64,000 nt of DNA from Streptomyces sp. ISL-94 (GTDB taxonomy: Bacteria; Actinomycetota; Actinomycetes; Streptomycetales; Streptomycetaceae): assembly GCF_018614075.1 (NCBI RefSeq), contig NZ_JAGGOZ010000045.1:19279-83278 (forward strand), written 5' to 3'. Position 1 is the stretch's first letter, and every line of letters begins with the position of its first letter. The translations under genes and the position numbers were made by a program. This document shows positions 50,763 through 59,411 of this stretch, piece by piece. The notes below the pieces were generated by a model. It saw nothing but the letters and a program-made list of their open reading frames with translations, searched no databases and had not been told where the DNA came from.

Positions 50763-52007
50763 ATGTCCTGTCCCGCGCTGCCCGAAGGCTTCGACGCCAC
50801 CGATCCCGACCTGCTCCAAAGCCGGGTCCCGCTCCCGGAGTTCGCACAGCTGCGGCAGACCGCACCCGTGTGGTGGTGTCCCCAGCGGCGGGGCATCACC
50901 GGCTTCGACGACGAGGGCTACTGGGTCGTGACCCGGCACGCGGACGTCAAGTACGTCTCCACGCACCCCGAGCTGTTCTCCTCCACCGCCAACACGGCGA
51001 TCATCCGCTTCAACGAGCACATCCGGCGTGATGCGATAGATGCCCAGCGTCTGATCATGCTGAACATGGACCCGCCGGAACACACCCGCGTACGCCAGAT
51101 CGTGCAGCGCGGCTTCACCCCGCGGGCCATCCGCGGACTGGAAGACGCCCTGCGGGACCGGGCCCGGAAGATCGCCGAGGAGGCAGCGGCAGCGGCAGCG
51201 GACGGCAGTTTCGACTTCGTCACCCAAGTGGCCTGCGAGCTCCCCCTCCAGGCCATCGCCGAACTGATCGGCGTACCGCAGAAGGACCGCGCCAAGATCT
51301 TCGACTGGTCGAACAAGATGATCGCCTACGACGACCCGGAGTACGCGATCACGGAGGAGGTGGGCTCCAACGCGGCGATGGAGCTCATCGGCTACGCGAT
51401 GACCCTGTCCGCCGAGCGCAAGGAGTGCCCGGCCAAGGACATCGTCACGCAGCTCGTGGCTGCCGAAGGCCAGGGCAACCTGGCCTCCGACGAGTTCGGC
51501 TTCTTCGTGCTGCTGCTGGCGGTCGCGGGCAACGAGACCACGCGCAACGCCATCAGCCACGGCATGCACGCCTTCCTGACCCACCCCGACCAGTGGGAGC
51601 TGTACAAGGCGTCCCGTCCCTCCACGGCGGCCGAGGAGATAGTCCGCTGGGCCACTCCGGTGGTGTCCTTCCAGCGCACCGCCACCCAGGACACTGATCT
51701 GGGCGGCCAGAAGATCAAGGCGGGAGACCGGGTCGGCCTCTTCTACTCCTCGGCCAACCACGACCCCGAGGTCTTCGAGAACCCGGACGCCTTCGACATC
51801 ACCCGCGACCCGAACCCGCACCTCGGCTTCGGCGGCGGCGGCCCGCACTTCTGCCTCGGCAAGTCCCTGGCCATCATGGAGATCGATCTGATCTTCAACG
51901 CCCTGGCCGACGCCCTGCCGGACCTCCGCCTGACGGGCGAAGACCCGCGCCGCCTGCGCGCGGCCTGGCTCAACGGCATCAAGGAACTCCGCGTCAGCCA
52001 CGGCTGA
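50763..52007 (+). CDS. cyp125: cytochrome P450, CYP125-like steroid C26/27 hydroxylase
   Basis: A 414-residue P450. I-helix AVAGNETTRN (~255), ExxR as E292-IV-R295, heme loop FGGGGPHFCLG with Cys364. Long stretches recall M. tuberculosis CYP125A1: QRLIMLNMDPPEHTRVRQIV, CELPLQAIAELIGVPQ, DEFGFFVLLLAVAGNETTRN and EEIVRWATPVVSFQRTA. CYP125 oxidises the terminal methyl of the cholesterol side chain. ATG at 50763 has GGAG 8 nt upstream. It needs a ferredoxin; the one at 29718 in a similarly controlled operon is a candidate. A terminator follows. Confidence 0.9.
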   Translation: MSCPALPEGFDATDPDLLQSRVPLPEFAQLRQTAPVWWCPQRRGITGFDDEGYWVVTRHADVKYVSTHPELFSSTANTAIIRFNEHIRRDAIDAQRLIMLNMDPPEHTRVRQIVQRGFTPRAIRGLEDALRDRARKIAEEAAAAAADGSFDFVTQVACELPLQAIAELIGVPQKDRAKIFDWSNKMIAYDDPEYAITEEVGSNAAMELIGYAMTLSAERKECPAKDIVTQLVAAEGQGNLASDEFGFFVLLLAVAGNETTRNAISHGMHAFLTHPDQWELYKASRPSTAAEEIVRWATPVVSFQRTATQDTDLGGQKIKAGDRVGLFYSSANHDPEVFENPDAFDITRDPNPHLGFGGGGPHFCLGKSLAIMEIDLIFNALADALPDLRLTGEDPRRLRAAWLNGIKELRVSHG

Positions 52008-52018
52008 CGACGGATCCA

Positions 52019-52062
52019 GGACGGCAGGGACCACACCTCCCACGCCCCGGCCCCTGCCGTCC
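52019..52062 (+). terminator. hairpin after the P450 gene
   Basis: Perfect 11-bp arms, GGACGGCAGGG and CCCTGCCGTCC, with a 22-nt loop, starting 11 nt after the P450 stop. The remaining gap to 52215 shows nothing recognisable. Confidence 0.65.
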
Positions 52063-52215
52063 CCTGCCCGGGCCCGACCGCACCCGTTCGAGTGGCGGCC
52101 CCGCCCCAACGGCGTGATCCTTACAGACAGCGGCGATCTCGACGCCCTCGTCGGGGCATGGGCGTCGATCGCGGGCGGTCCTCCGGTAAGACGGTCTGTT
52201 TCGAATGCTCGGGGC

Positions 52216-54237
52216 TCAGGATGCCCGCGCGGGGGTTCTGACCTGTGCTTCCCCGCTCGGCTCGGCCGCCGGCCGCTGGGTCGGCACGGTCAGGTGGAGG
52301 CGGCGCGGGCCCGACAGCGCGTACACGAGGCCGAAGCCGGCGGCGACGACGGCCGCGCCGCCCACCGCGTCGAGCACCCAGTGGTTGGCGGTGGCGACGA
52401 TCGCGCAGACGGTGATCAGCGGGTGCAGCACGCCGAGCAGCTTCTGCCAGCCCTTGGGCGCCAGCACCACGATCACGATCCCGCACCACAGCGACCAGCC
52501 GAAGTGCAGCGAGGGCATCGCCGCGTACTGGTTGGAGATCGCGGTCATGGCCCCGTACGAGGGGTTGGCCAGGTCCTGCGGCCCGTGGACGGTGTCGATG
52601 AAGCCGAGGGCGGGCATCAGGCGCGGCGGGGCGAGCGGGTAGAGCCAGAAGCCTATGAGGGCGAGGACGGTGGCCAGGCCGAGGGAGGCCCGGGCCCAGC
52701 GGTAGTCGCCGGGGCGGCGCCAGTACAGGACCGCGAGGATCGTCAGCGGGACCACGAAGTGGAAGGAGGTGTAGTAGAAGTTGAAGAACGCCTCCAGCCA
52801 GGGCGTGTTCACGACGGCGTGGTTCACGGCGTGCTCGATGTCGATGCCCAGCGCCCGCTCGATGCCGTGGATCTGGCTGCCGTTGCCCTCGGCGAGGGAG
52901 CGGCTGGTGGGGGCGGCGGCGCGGATGTGTGAGTAGAGCGAGTACCCGACCCGTATCAGCAGGAGTTCCAGCAGCAGGTTGGGGCGGGACAGTACGCGCC
53001 GCCAGAACGGCAGCAGCGGCACGCGCGACCAGCGGGCGGCGGCCGGGCGGCCGTAGGCGGTCGGAACGGGTTCGCGCCAGTACGGGGACGAGCGCGGCAG
53101 GAACGGCACGGCGCAGGCGGCGGCCAGCGCGGCGAGGAGCAGCACGTTGTCGCGTACGGGAGCCAGCGCGGCCAGGTTCGGCAGCAGCACGGCGCTGGGC
53201 AGGGTCATGGCGAGGACGACGGCCACCGGCCACACGGGCCGGTCGGCGGCCCGTCGGCCGACCTTGCCCGCGACGGCGAGCAGTACCCACAGCAGCTGGT
53301 GGCGCCAGCCGGCCGGGGACACGGCGACGGCCACGCAGCCGGTGATGGCGACGGCGAGCAGCAGCTGCCCGTCGCGGGCGTAGCGGGCGGCGCGGCGCAG
53401 GCCGAACCAGGTGATCCCGGCCGCGAGGGCGACGTAGAGGACGATCTCGCCGGGGCCGCTGAGCCCGAGCCGCAACAGGGCGCCGTGCACGGACTGGTTG
53501 GCGAGGCCGTCGGGGGCGCCGCCGAGGCCGGTGCCGGCGAGGTGCTGGATCCAGTACGTCCAGGAGTCGCGGGGCAGCGCCGCCCAGGACAGGGCGGTGG
53601 CTCCGGCGAAGGTCAGGGCGGCGGCCCGCGCGGTGGGGCGGCGGCCGGTCAGCCACAGCAGCGGGACGAAGAGCAGCAGGGCGGGCTGGAGGGCGGCGGC
53701 GAGGCCGATGAGGAAGCCGGCCGGGCGTTCGCCGGGGACCCGGAAGACGGCCAGGAGCACCAGCAGCACCGGCAGGACGGCGGTCTGACCGGGCGATGCG
53801 GCCTCGCGGACGGGCAGCGAGACCATCATCAGGGCGGTCAGCACGGGCGCGGCGAGCAGCGCGGTGCGGCGCGGCACGGGGTCGGGCAGGCCGCGCGCGG
53901 CGACGAGCCCGATCGCGGCGACGAACAGCAGCGTCACACAGGTCCAGGCGACCTCCAGCGACGGCGCGGCGAGGCCGAGGAAGGGCCTGAGGACCAGCCC
54001 GGCGAAGGGGGTGCCGGTGAACTGGCCGGCGTCGTAGAGCGAGCCGGGGAGGCTGCCGGGGAGGTGGAAGCCGCTCAGCCACTCGCCCGGTGGGACGCGC
54101 AGCACGGCGGCGGCCTGTCTGACGGCGAGGGCGCCGGCCAGCGCCCACAGCAGAAGGCGTGCCGCCCCGAGTCTGCCGCCATCGCCTATGACTCCGGCAT
54201 GTCCGTTCGCACCGCTGTGCTCTGCCGCGTTAGCCAC
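52216..54237 (-). CDS. bifunctional GT87 glycosyltransferase / PAP2 phosphatase membrane protein
   Basis: A 673-residue polytopic protein. The N-terminal ~400 residues form a GT87-like lipid-linked mannosyltransferase with many TM helices (WLSGFHLPGSLPGSLYDAGQ, DSWTYWIQHLAGTGLGGA, VSPAGWRHQLLWVLLAV). The C-terminal ~270 residues are a PAP2/Aur1-like domain: FNFYYTSFHFVVPLTIL, YPLAPPRLMPALGFIDT, AAMPSLHFGWSLW and TANHWVLDAVGG with catalytic His residues. Such fusions are common in Streptomyces and may make or recycle phosphoinositol or polyprenyl-linked glycolipids. GTG at 54237. Confidence 0.88.
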   Translation of the reverse strand: MANAAEHSGANGHAGVIGDGGRLGAARLLLWALAGALAVRQAAAVLRVPPGEWLSGFHLPGSLPGSLYDAGQFTGTPFAGLVLRPFLGLAAPSLEVAWTCVTLLFVAAIGLVAARGLPDPVPRRTALLAAPVLTALMMVSLPVREAASPGQTAVLPVLLVLLAVFRVPGERPAGFLIGLAAALQPALLLFVPLLWLTGRRPTARAAALTFAGATALSWAALPRDSWTYWIQHLAGTGLGGAPDGLANQSVHGALLRLGLSGPGEIVLYVALAAGITWFGLRRAARYARDGQLLLAVAITGCVAVAVSPAGWRHQLLWVLLAVAGKVGRRAADRPVWPVAVVLAMTLPSAVLLPNLAALAPVRDNVLLLAALAAACAVPFLPRSSPYWREPVPTAYGRPAAARWSRVPLLPFWRRVLSRPNLLLELLLIRVGYSLYSHIRAAAPTSRSLAEGNGSQIHGIERALGIDIEHAVNHAVVNTPWLEAFFNFYYTSFHFVVPLTILAVLYWRRPGDYRWARASLGLATVLALIGFWLYPLAPPRLMPALGFIDTVHGPQDLANPSYGAMTAISNQYAAMPSLHFGWSLWCGIVIVVLAPKGWQKLLGVLHPLITVCAIVATANHWVLDAVGGAAVVAAGFGLVYALSGPRRLHLTVPTQRPAAEPSGEAQVRTPARAS

Positions 54238-54430
54238 GCCTCGCCGGCCTCCCGCCCTGTTGACCGCAACCCTGACTTCGCCTGGCCGCCGCGTCTCGTA
54301 CCGCGTTTCATACCGCGCCGTTCCCTTACCGGCACGACGATATCCCGGGCGGGATCCCTAGGATGGCCCGCATGGGCCTCATGGAGATCAACAAAGCCGG
54401 CAGGGCACGGCCATAGGCGCTCACCTGCGG

Positions 54431-54835
54431 GTGTCCCGTCCCAGCCAGGCCGCCATGAGAGGCACTCGGCGCAACCCCCTGACGCCGCCGCTCACGGCGG
54501 AGACAAAGGGGCCCCGCCGGCCTTCGAGCCGCAGTTTCCGCGGTCCGGTGTACGCGCCGAGGTCTTCCGTCACGGAGGATCCGGCGAAATTCGCGACCGA
54601 CCCGACCGGGATGGCGTTCAGCGCTTCGATGACCGCACTGCCGGTGGCGCCCGGTCCGGTGACCGCCGGATTGGCTGTGGGACCGGCACCGCCTACGGCG
54701 CCGCGCTGGTCTGGGACAACCACGAGGCCATCGGCACAGGCCCGGGGAAGGCCGGGCACCGCGGGGGCTCCGGGGGCTCCCTGGCCAATGGGGGCCGAGA
54801 AGCTCGGCAGCGCGCTGAAGCCGTTCGACTAGCCA
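54431..54835 (+). pseudogene. possible decayed gene with compensating frameshifts
   Basis: One plus frame is open over the whole stretch, but its third-position G/C content is high only to about 54665 and after about 54790. In between, another plus frame has strong codon bias (GTAYGAALVWDNHEAIGTGP). The last codons (GAEKLGSALKPFD then stop) again look real and end just before the next gene. This suggests a gene damaged by two frameshifts, or chance. A short frame MARMGLMEINKAGRARP (54362-54415) precedes it. No family recognised. Confidence 0.3.
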
Positions 54836-54842
54836 GGAAGAC

Positions 54843-55460
54843 ATGGACATGCATACCCAGAGCACTCCGTTCGTGCTGAGCACCTGGCAGGGCGGCGAGA
54901 AGGGCCGGCCTCGCCGTACCGGCTGGCGGGGGACCTCTCCGGAGTGGGGCGAGATCACCGTGGCCTCGCTGCCCCACGCGCAGGACGACGTCCGCGCCAC
55001 CGAGGTCACCGGCGGGCTGGTCCCCAGAGCCGTCTTTCAGTCGCGCGGAATCCAGGTGATGGTCACCGAGCGGCCGACCCTGAACGGGGCGACGCTGCGT
55101 GTCGGCGACGCGAGGGTGTACCTGAAGCGGAACCGTTGGGGGGTCACGCGCCGTGGCCGCGCCCTGCACATGAAGCACGCCGGCGATGGCTACCGGCTGT
55201 GGGCGGTCAGCCGCCGGGAGTACGTCGTCATGCGCGAGGCGGACAACCAGGATCGCGGGGTCACCGTCACGGTCAGGGAATCCGGCTTCGGCAAGAGGAA
55301 GCGCGCCGAGGTGAGCGTGAAGGGCCGGGCCCTCGGGGCCGACATCGCGCTCGCCGTCGTGTTCACCGGAGTCGACCGCTCCGTACTCACCCGGCGGGGC
55401 GCCGTGCGGGCGGGATTCTCGCGCATCTTCCACGTGGCGGCGGACTTTGCCATGGCGTGA
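54843..55460 (+). CDS. hypothetical protein, possible tubby/LURP-like beta protein
   Basis: A 205-residue basic protein: MDMHTQSTPFVLSTWQGGEK at the start, then a beta-strand-rich part with ARVYLKRNRWGVTRRGRALH, YRLWAVSRREYVVMREA and ALAVVFTGVDRSVLTRRGAV. The alternation of strands and basic residues is reminiscent of LURP-one/tubby-like proteins that bind membranes, but this is weak. ATG at 54843 has GGAAGAC just upstream. Function unknown. Confidence 0.6.
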   Translation: MDMHTQSTPFVLSTWQGGEKGRPRRTGWRGTSPEWGEITVASLPHAQDDVRATEVTGGLVPRAVFQSRGIQVMVTERPTLNGATLRVGDARVYLKRNRWGVTRRGRALHMKHAGDGYRLWAVSRREYVVMREADNQDRGVTVTVRESGFGKRKRAEVSVKGRALGADIALAVVFTGVDRSVLTRRGAVRAGFSRIFHVAADFAMA

Positions 55461-55588
55461 CCAGCAACCGGCGAACCCGCGCCCGTACCCGTACCCGTAC
55501 CCGGTGAACTCCTCGTGGAGCGCGCGTGCGGGCTGATCGACGGGAACGGGCTGCCGGCCCAAGAGTGCTGCCGACGGAGGCGGAGCAT

Positions 55589-55608
55589 CGTCGTCTCCGG
55601 AGACGACG
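55589..55608. promoter_or_regulatory. 20-bp perfect palindrome upstream of the heme monooxygenase gene
   Basis: CGTCGTCTCC followed directly by its complement GGAGACGACG, about 145 bp before the GTG start at 55753. It is a good candidate operator. The same 292-bp gap has four copies of CGTACC near 55484-55503 and a small GCCGGGC/GCCCGGC stem at 55713-55731. Confidence 0.5.
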
Positions 55609-55752
55609 GCCGGAGGGCCTGAACGGCGATCAGCCCCGCGCCGTCCGTGCTCCGGACGCCGTTTGCTGGTGCGCGGCATACGACACTGAGACAGCACGCA
55701 GATCGTCAAGGCCGGGCGCATGGCCCGGCTTGTGATTCCTGAGAGGTGTCAT

Positions 55753-56103
55753 GTGCCTAGTGTGGTAAAGATCAACGCGCTGACCGTTCCCGCCGAGCAG
55801 CGGGAGGTGCTGGAGCAGCGCTTCGCCTCGCGGGCAGGGGCTGTGGAGTCCTCCGACGGCTTCGAGTGGTTCGAGCTGCTGCGCCCGGTGGAGGGCACCG
55901 ACCAGTACCTGGTCTACACGCGCTGGCGCTCGGAGGAGGACTTCCAGGCGTGGATGGAGGGGCCGATGAAGGCCGCCCACCAGGGCGGGGGCGCGGGCGC
56001 GGCCGGTGGTGAGGGCGGCGGCGAGCGGCCGAAGCCGGCGGCGACCGGGTCGTCGGTGTGGTCCTTCGAGGTCGTGCAGCAGGCGGCGCCGAAGAAGGCC
56101 TGA
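55753..56103 (+). CDS. mhuD: MhuD-like heme-degrading monooxygenase (ABM domain)
   Basis: A 116-residue antibiotic-biosynthesis-monooxygenase-fold protein. It resembles mycobacterial MhuD as recalled: VVKINALTVPAEQREVLEQR, FASRAGAVESSDGFEWFELL, TRWRSEEDFQAWMEGP and ATGSSVWSFEVV. The three functional residues have counterparts: Asn in KINAL, Trp in TRWRSEE and heme-ligand His in MKAAH. A Gly/Ala-rich insert follows the His. Such enzymes open heme to release iron. GTG at 55753 has GAGAGG upstream and removes an 11-residue spurious extension. A strong terminator follows. Confidence 0.85.
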   Translation: MPSVVKINALTVPAEQREVLEQRFASRAGAVESSDGFEWFELLRPVEGTDQYLVYTRWRSEEDFQAWMEGPMKAAHQGGGAGAAGGEGGGERPKPAATGSSVWSFEVVQQAAPKKA

Positions 56104-56115
56104 GACCTCGGACAT

Positions 56116-56165
56116 GTGTGAGGCCCGGGGCAGCACCTGCAACCGGGCGGCCCCGGGCCTCACAC
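56116..56165. terminator. strong hairpin after the heme monooxygenase gene
   Basis: Perfect 16-bp arms (GTGTGAGGCCCGGGGC and its complement) around an 18-nt loop, 12 nt after the stop. It probably also serves the convergent NTF2-like gene. Confidence 0.88.
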
Positions 56166-56197
<32 letters not shown>

Positions 56198-56204
56198 GAG
56201 CGCC

Positions 56205-56600
56205 TCAGCTCCAGAAGGCGTCTTCCTCGTCGATGTCCGCGGTGCACTGGTCGATGTCGGTGATCTTCCCCCCGACGATGGTGAAGAAGAGGCCCTGGCG
56301 GATCTCGATCCCCCGGTCCCCGCGGTCGCCGCGCGCCGTGTGGAAGCTCATGACGTGCCCCCGCCCGTCCGCCAGTACCGATTCCAGGTGGACCTGGAAG
56401 GTGCCGTTGGTCTCCTCGCCGAGGCGGCGGTGGTAGTCGAGGACGTTCTCCCGCCCCTTGTGGTGCCCGGACAGCGGGTTGTTCCCGGGCACGTGCTGGA
56501 TGACATCTGCGGTCAACAGCGAGCCGATGGTCTCCAGGTCGCCCTTGCCGAACGCCTCGTAGCCACGGCGGACCAGGGCACAGTCGGGATGCTCAGCCAT
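56205..56600 (-). CDS. SnoaL/NTF2-like protein
   Basis: A 131-residue cone-fold protein of the SnoaL-like family: RRGYEAFGKGDLETIGSLLT, VIQHVPGNNPLSGHHKG, VMSFHTARGDRGDRGIEIRQ and FTIVGGKITDIDQ. These include isomerases, hydratases and ligand-binding proteins for small or steroid-like molecules. The ATG at 56600 (MAEHPD) is chosen over an upstream ATG because the conserved fold starts here. The nearest neighbours are unrelated, so a substrate cannot be proposed with confidence. Confidence 0.82.
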   Translation of the reverse strand: MAEHPDCALVRRGYEAFGKGDLETIGSLLTADVIQHVPGNNPLSGHHKGRENVLDYHRRLGEETNGTFQVHLESVLADGRGHVMSFHTARGDRGDRGIEIRQGLFFTIVGGKITDIDQCTADIDEEDAFWS

Positions 56601-56708
56601 GTCTTTCACACCCTCCACGCACACGCGAATTGTCATCTTTTCTCATCATCAGCCCGTGCCTGTGGATATTCCAACGCGGGAGATCGACCGCGACTCCACA
56701 ATGACGCC

Positions 56709-57203
56709 ATGAGCACTCACACCACCTCATGGACCGTGACCCCCGAGCCCTTCACCACCTCCGACGCCACCGCTCTGCGCCGCGCGTACTACGCCGAGGT
56801 CGCCGGGCGGTACTGGAAGCGGACCGTCACCGAGGCCGAGATCGACCAGGGGATGCTGGACTTCCCGGCGGACGAGCTGGTCCCGCCGACGGGCCGGTTC
56901 GTGGTCGGCCGGCTCCAAGGCGAGCCGCTCTCCTGCGGCGGGATACGCCTGCTCGACCCCGTCACCGCCGAGCTCACACGGGTGTACGTCGACCCGCGCG
57001 CCCGCGGTACCGGCGGCGGGGCGGCGCTGCTCGAGGCCCTGGAAGCGCAGGGCCGTGCGCTGGGCGCCGAGTGGGTGCGGCTGGACACGAGGTCGGATCT
57101 CGTGGAGGCCCGCGCGTTGTACGCGCGGAGCGGGTACGAGGAGATACCCGCCTACAACTCGGGCCCGTATGCGGAGCACTGGTTCGAGAAGCGCCTCGTC
57201 TGA
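56709..57203 (+). CDS. GNAT-family N-acetyltransferase
   Basis: A 164-residue GCN5-related acetyltransferase. Motif A, the acetyl-CoA pyrophosphate loop, is VYVDPRARGTGGGAALLEAL (R-x-x-G-x-G/A form as ARGTGGG). The C-terminal part DLVEARALYARSGYEEIPAY with Tyr near the end is typical. ATG at 56709. It is divergent from the NTF2-like gene and convergent with the exporter gene, 10 nt from its stop. It could detoxify a small amine by acetylation; the acceptor is unknown. Confidence 0.88.
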   Translation: MSTHTTSWTVTPEPFTTSDATALRRAYYAEVAGRYWKRTVTEAEIDQGMLDFPADELVPPTGRFVVGRLQGEPLSCGGIRLLDPVTAELTRVYVDPRARGTGGGAALLEALEAQGRALGAEWVRLDTRSDLVEARALYARSGYEEIPAYNSGPYAEHWFEKRLV

Positions 57204-57213
57204 GCGGTCCTCG

Positions 57214-59283
57214 TCAGCGCACCGCGTGGTCCCGCCGCGTCGCGGCTTCGTAGGGCTCCTCCGCGTCGGATCCGCAGAGCTCGGCGTTGATCTCGCTGAC
57301 GAGCTTGACCAGGTCGGTCGGCCGGTCCGGGCCCCACCAGTCGCCGAGCAGCTCGGCCAGGGACTCCTGCCGGGCGGCGGCCAGCTTGGCGGCCGCCTCG
57401 CGGCCCTTGTCTGTCAGGATCAGCGGCAGTCCGTCGCGGACGGCCAGCCCGCGCCCCTCGATCTGGCGGGCGGCCTCGGTGATGGCCTTCAGCGGGACGA
57501 TGGTGCGCTCGGCCAGCAGGGCGGGTTCGGCGGAGCCGTACTTGTTGATCCGCAGCAGCAGCCAGCTCCCTGCGGGCAGCAGGTCGTAGCCCGCCCTCTC
57601 AGTGATCTTCTCGTAGACGTGCCGGCGGCCCTCCTTGGTGCCGAGGACCGACAGGGCCCGGGCGACCTCGTCGTGGGAGGAGCGCTCGACGGGGTTGGAG
57701 GCGAGGGTCTCCGTCACGTCGGGTGCCATGACCGAGGCGCGGAGCTTGTCCTCCCTCAGGAACCAGGCGACGAGGAAGGCCAGCAGGACGATGGGCACGG
57801 CGTAGAGGAAGACGTCGGTGATGGAGGTGGCGTAGGCGTCGAGCACGCGGGGGCGCAGCTCGGCGGGGAGTGCGCCGATGGCCCGCGGGTCGGCCTCCAG
57901 CTGCGCGGCGCTCGCGCCGGGTGGCAGCGGGATGCCGGTGAGGGCGCTGGCGAGTTTGTCGTCGAGCCGGTTGGTGAAGACCGTGCCGAAGATCGCGACG
58001 CCGAAGGAGGCGCCGATGGAGCGGAAGAAGGTGGCACCGGAGGTGGCGACGCCGAGGTCGGCGTAGCTGACGGAGTTCTGCACGACCAGGACCAGCACCT
58101 GCATGACGAGGCCGAGTCCGACGCCGAAGACGAAGAAGTAGGCGCTCATCTCCCAGGTCGAGCTGGTGCGGTGCAGCTGGTGAAGGAGGAGCAGACCGAG
58201 GGCGGTGACGGCGGTGCCGGCGATGGGGAAGACCTTCCACCGGCCGGTGCGGCTGACGATCTGGCCGGAGGCGGTGGAGGAGATCAGCATGCCGAGCACC
58301 ATCGGCAGCATGTGGACGCCCGACATGGTCGGGGAGACGCCCTGGACCACCTGGAGGAAGGTCGGGAGGTAGACCATCGCACCGAACATCGCGAAGCCGA
58401 CGACGAAGCTGATCACCGAGCAGAGGGTGAAGGTGCGGATGCGGAAGAGACCGAGCGGCAGGACGGGTTCGGCGGCCTTGCGCTCCGCGAGAACGAAGGC
58501 GACGAGCAGCACGGCGCCGAGCACGGCGAGCCCGATGATCCGGGCCGAGCCCCAGCCCCAGGTGCCGCCGAGGGAGGCGACGAGCACGAGGCAGGTGGCG
58601 ACGGAGGCGATGAGCAAGGTGCCGAGGTAGTCGATGGTGTGCTTCGAGGAGCGCACGGGGATGTGCAGGGCCGCGGCGATCACGGCGAGTGCGACGAGAC
58701 CGATGGGGAGGTTGATGTAGAAGACCCAGCGCCAGGACAGGTGGTCGACGAAGAGGCCGCCCAGCAGCGGGCCCAGGACGCTGGTCGCGCCGAAGACGGC
58801 GCCGAAGAGGCCTTGGTACTTGCCGCGCTCGCGGGGCGGGACGATGTCGCCGACGATCGCCATGGACAGCACGATCAGTCCGCCGCCGCCCAGGCCCTGC
58901 AGGGCGCGGTAGCCGATGAGCTGGGGCATGTTCTGGGCGAGGCCGCAGAGGGCGGAGCCGATGAGGAAGAGGACGATGGCGTACTGGAAGAGCTTCTTGC
59001 GCCCGTACTGGTCGCCGAGCTTGCCCCACAGGGGGGTGGCGGCGGTGGAGGCGAGCATGTAGGCGGTGACGACCCAGGAGAGGTGCGCCATGCCGCCGAG
59101 GTCGCTGACGATGGTGGGCAATGCGGTGGAGACGATGGTCTGGTCGAGTGCGGCGATGAACAGGCCCAGGAGCAGGGCGCCGATGGAGATGAGCACCTCG
59201 CGGGAGGCGCGTTCGGCCGCCGCACCGGGCTTCTGCGAGCCGCGACCGGGGTCCGCGGCTTCCGTGGTCACATCCTGAGCCAT
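57214..59283 (-). CDS. DHA2-type 14-TM MFS exporter with C-terminal winged-helix-like domain
   Basis: A 689-residue protein. The first ~520 residues are a 14-TM drug exporter: [47 protein letters not shown] (motif A) and [18 protein letters not shown] (motif C). A ~150-residue cytoplasmic extension follows with a MarR/winged-helix look ([58 protein letters not shown]). That part may sense or regulate, or bind the partner. ATG at 59283 has GAGGAGG upstream. Substrate unknown. Confidence 0.88.
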   Translation of the reverse strand: MAQDVTTEAADPGRGSQKPGAAAERASREVLISIGALLLGLFIAALDQTIVSTALPTIVSDLGGMAHLSWVVTAYMLASTAATPLWGKLGDQYGRKKLFQYAIVLFLIGSALCGLAQNMPQLIGYRALQGLGGGGLIVLSMAIVGDIVPPRERGKYQGLFGAVFGATSVLGPLLGGLFVDHLSWRWVFYINLPIGLVALAVIAAALHIPVRSSKHTIDYLGTLLIASVATCLVLVASLGGTWGWGSARIIGLAVLGAVLLVAFVLAERKAAEPVLPLGLFRIRTFTLCSVISFVVGFAMFGAMVYLPTFLQVVQGVSPTMSGVHMLPMVLGMLISSTASGQIVSRTGRWKVFPIAGTAVTALGLLLLHQLHRTSSTWEMSAYFFVFGVGLGLVMQVLVLVVQNSVSYADLGVATSGATFFRSIGASFGVAIFGTVFTNRLDDKLASALTGIPLPPGASAAQLEADPRAIGALPAELRPRVLDAYATSITDVFLYAVPIVLLAFLVAWFLREDKLRASVMAPDVTETLASNPVERSSHDEVARALSVLGTKEGRRHVYEKITERAGYDLLPAGSWLLLRINKYGSAEPALLAERTIVPLKAITEAARQIEGRGLAVRDGLPLILTDKGREAAAKLAAARQESLAELLGDWWGPDRPTDLVKLVSEINAELCGSDAEEPYEAATRRDHAVR

Positions 59284-59411
59284 CGATTCCTCCTCAGGCC
59301 GGATCAACATCTCCATCCTGCGTGGTGTGTCCGGTTATGGCCTCTCGAAGGGGGTTGGGTGGGGCGCGGCGGGTCTGCATAATCGCTGGCAATAGCCACG
59401 GAGGGATTCCA

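Noticed and set aside
55720..55752. Upstream ATG for the MhuD-like protein
   Set aside because: The extra 11 residues precede the conserved VVKINAL start and are encoded by a hairpin-containing leader.
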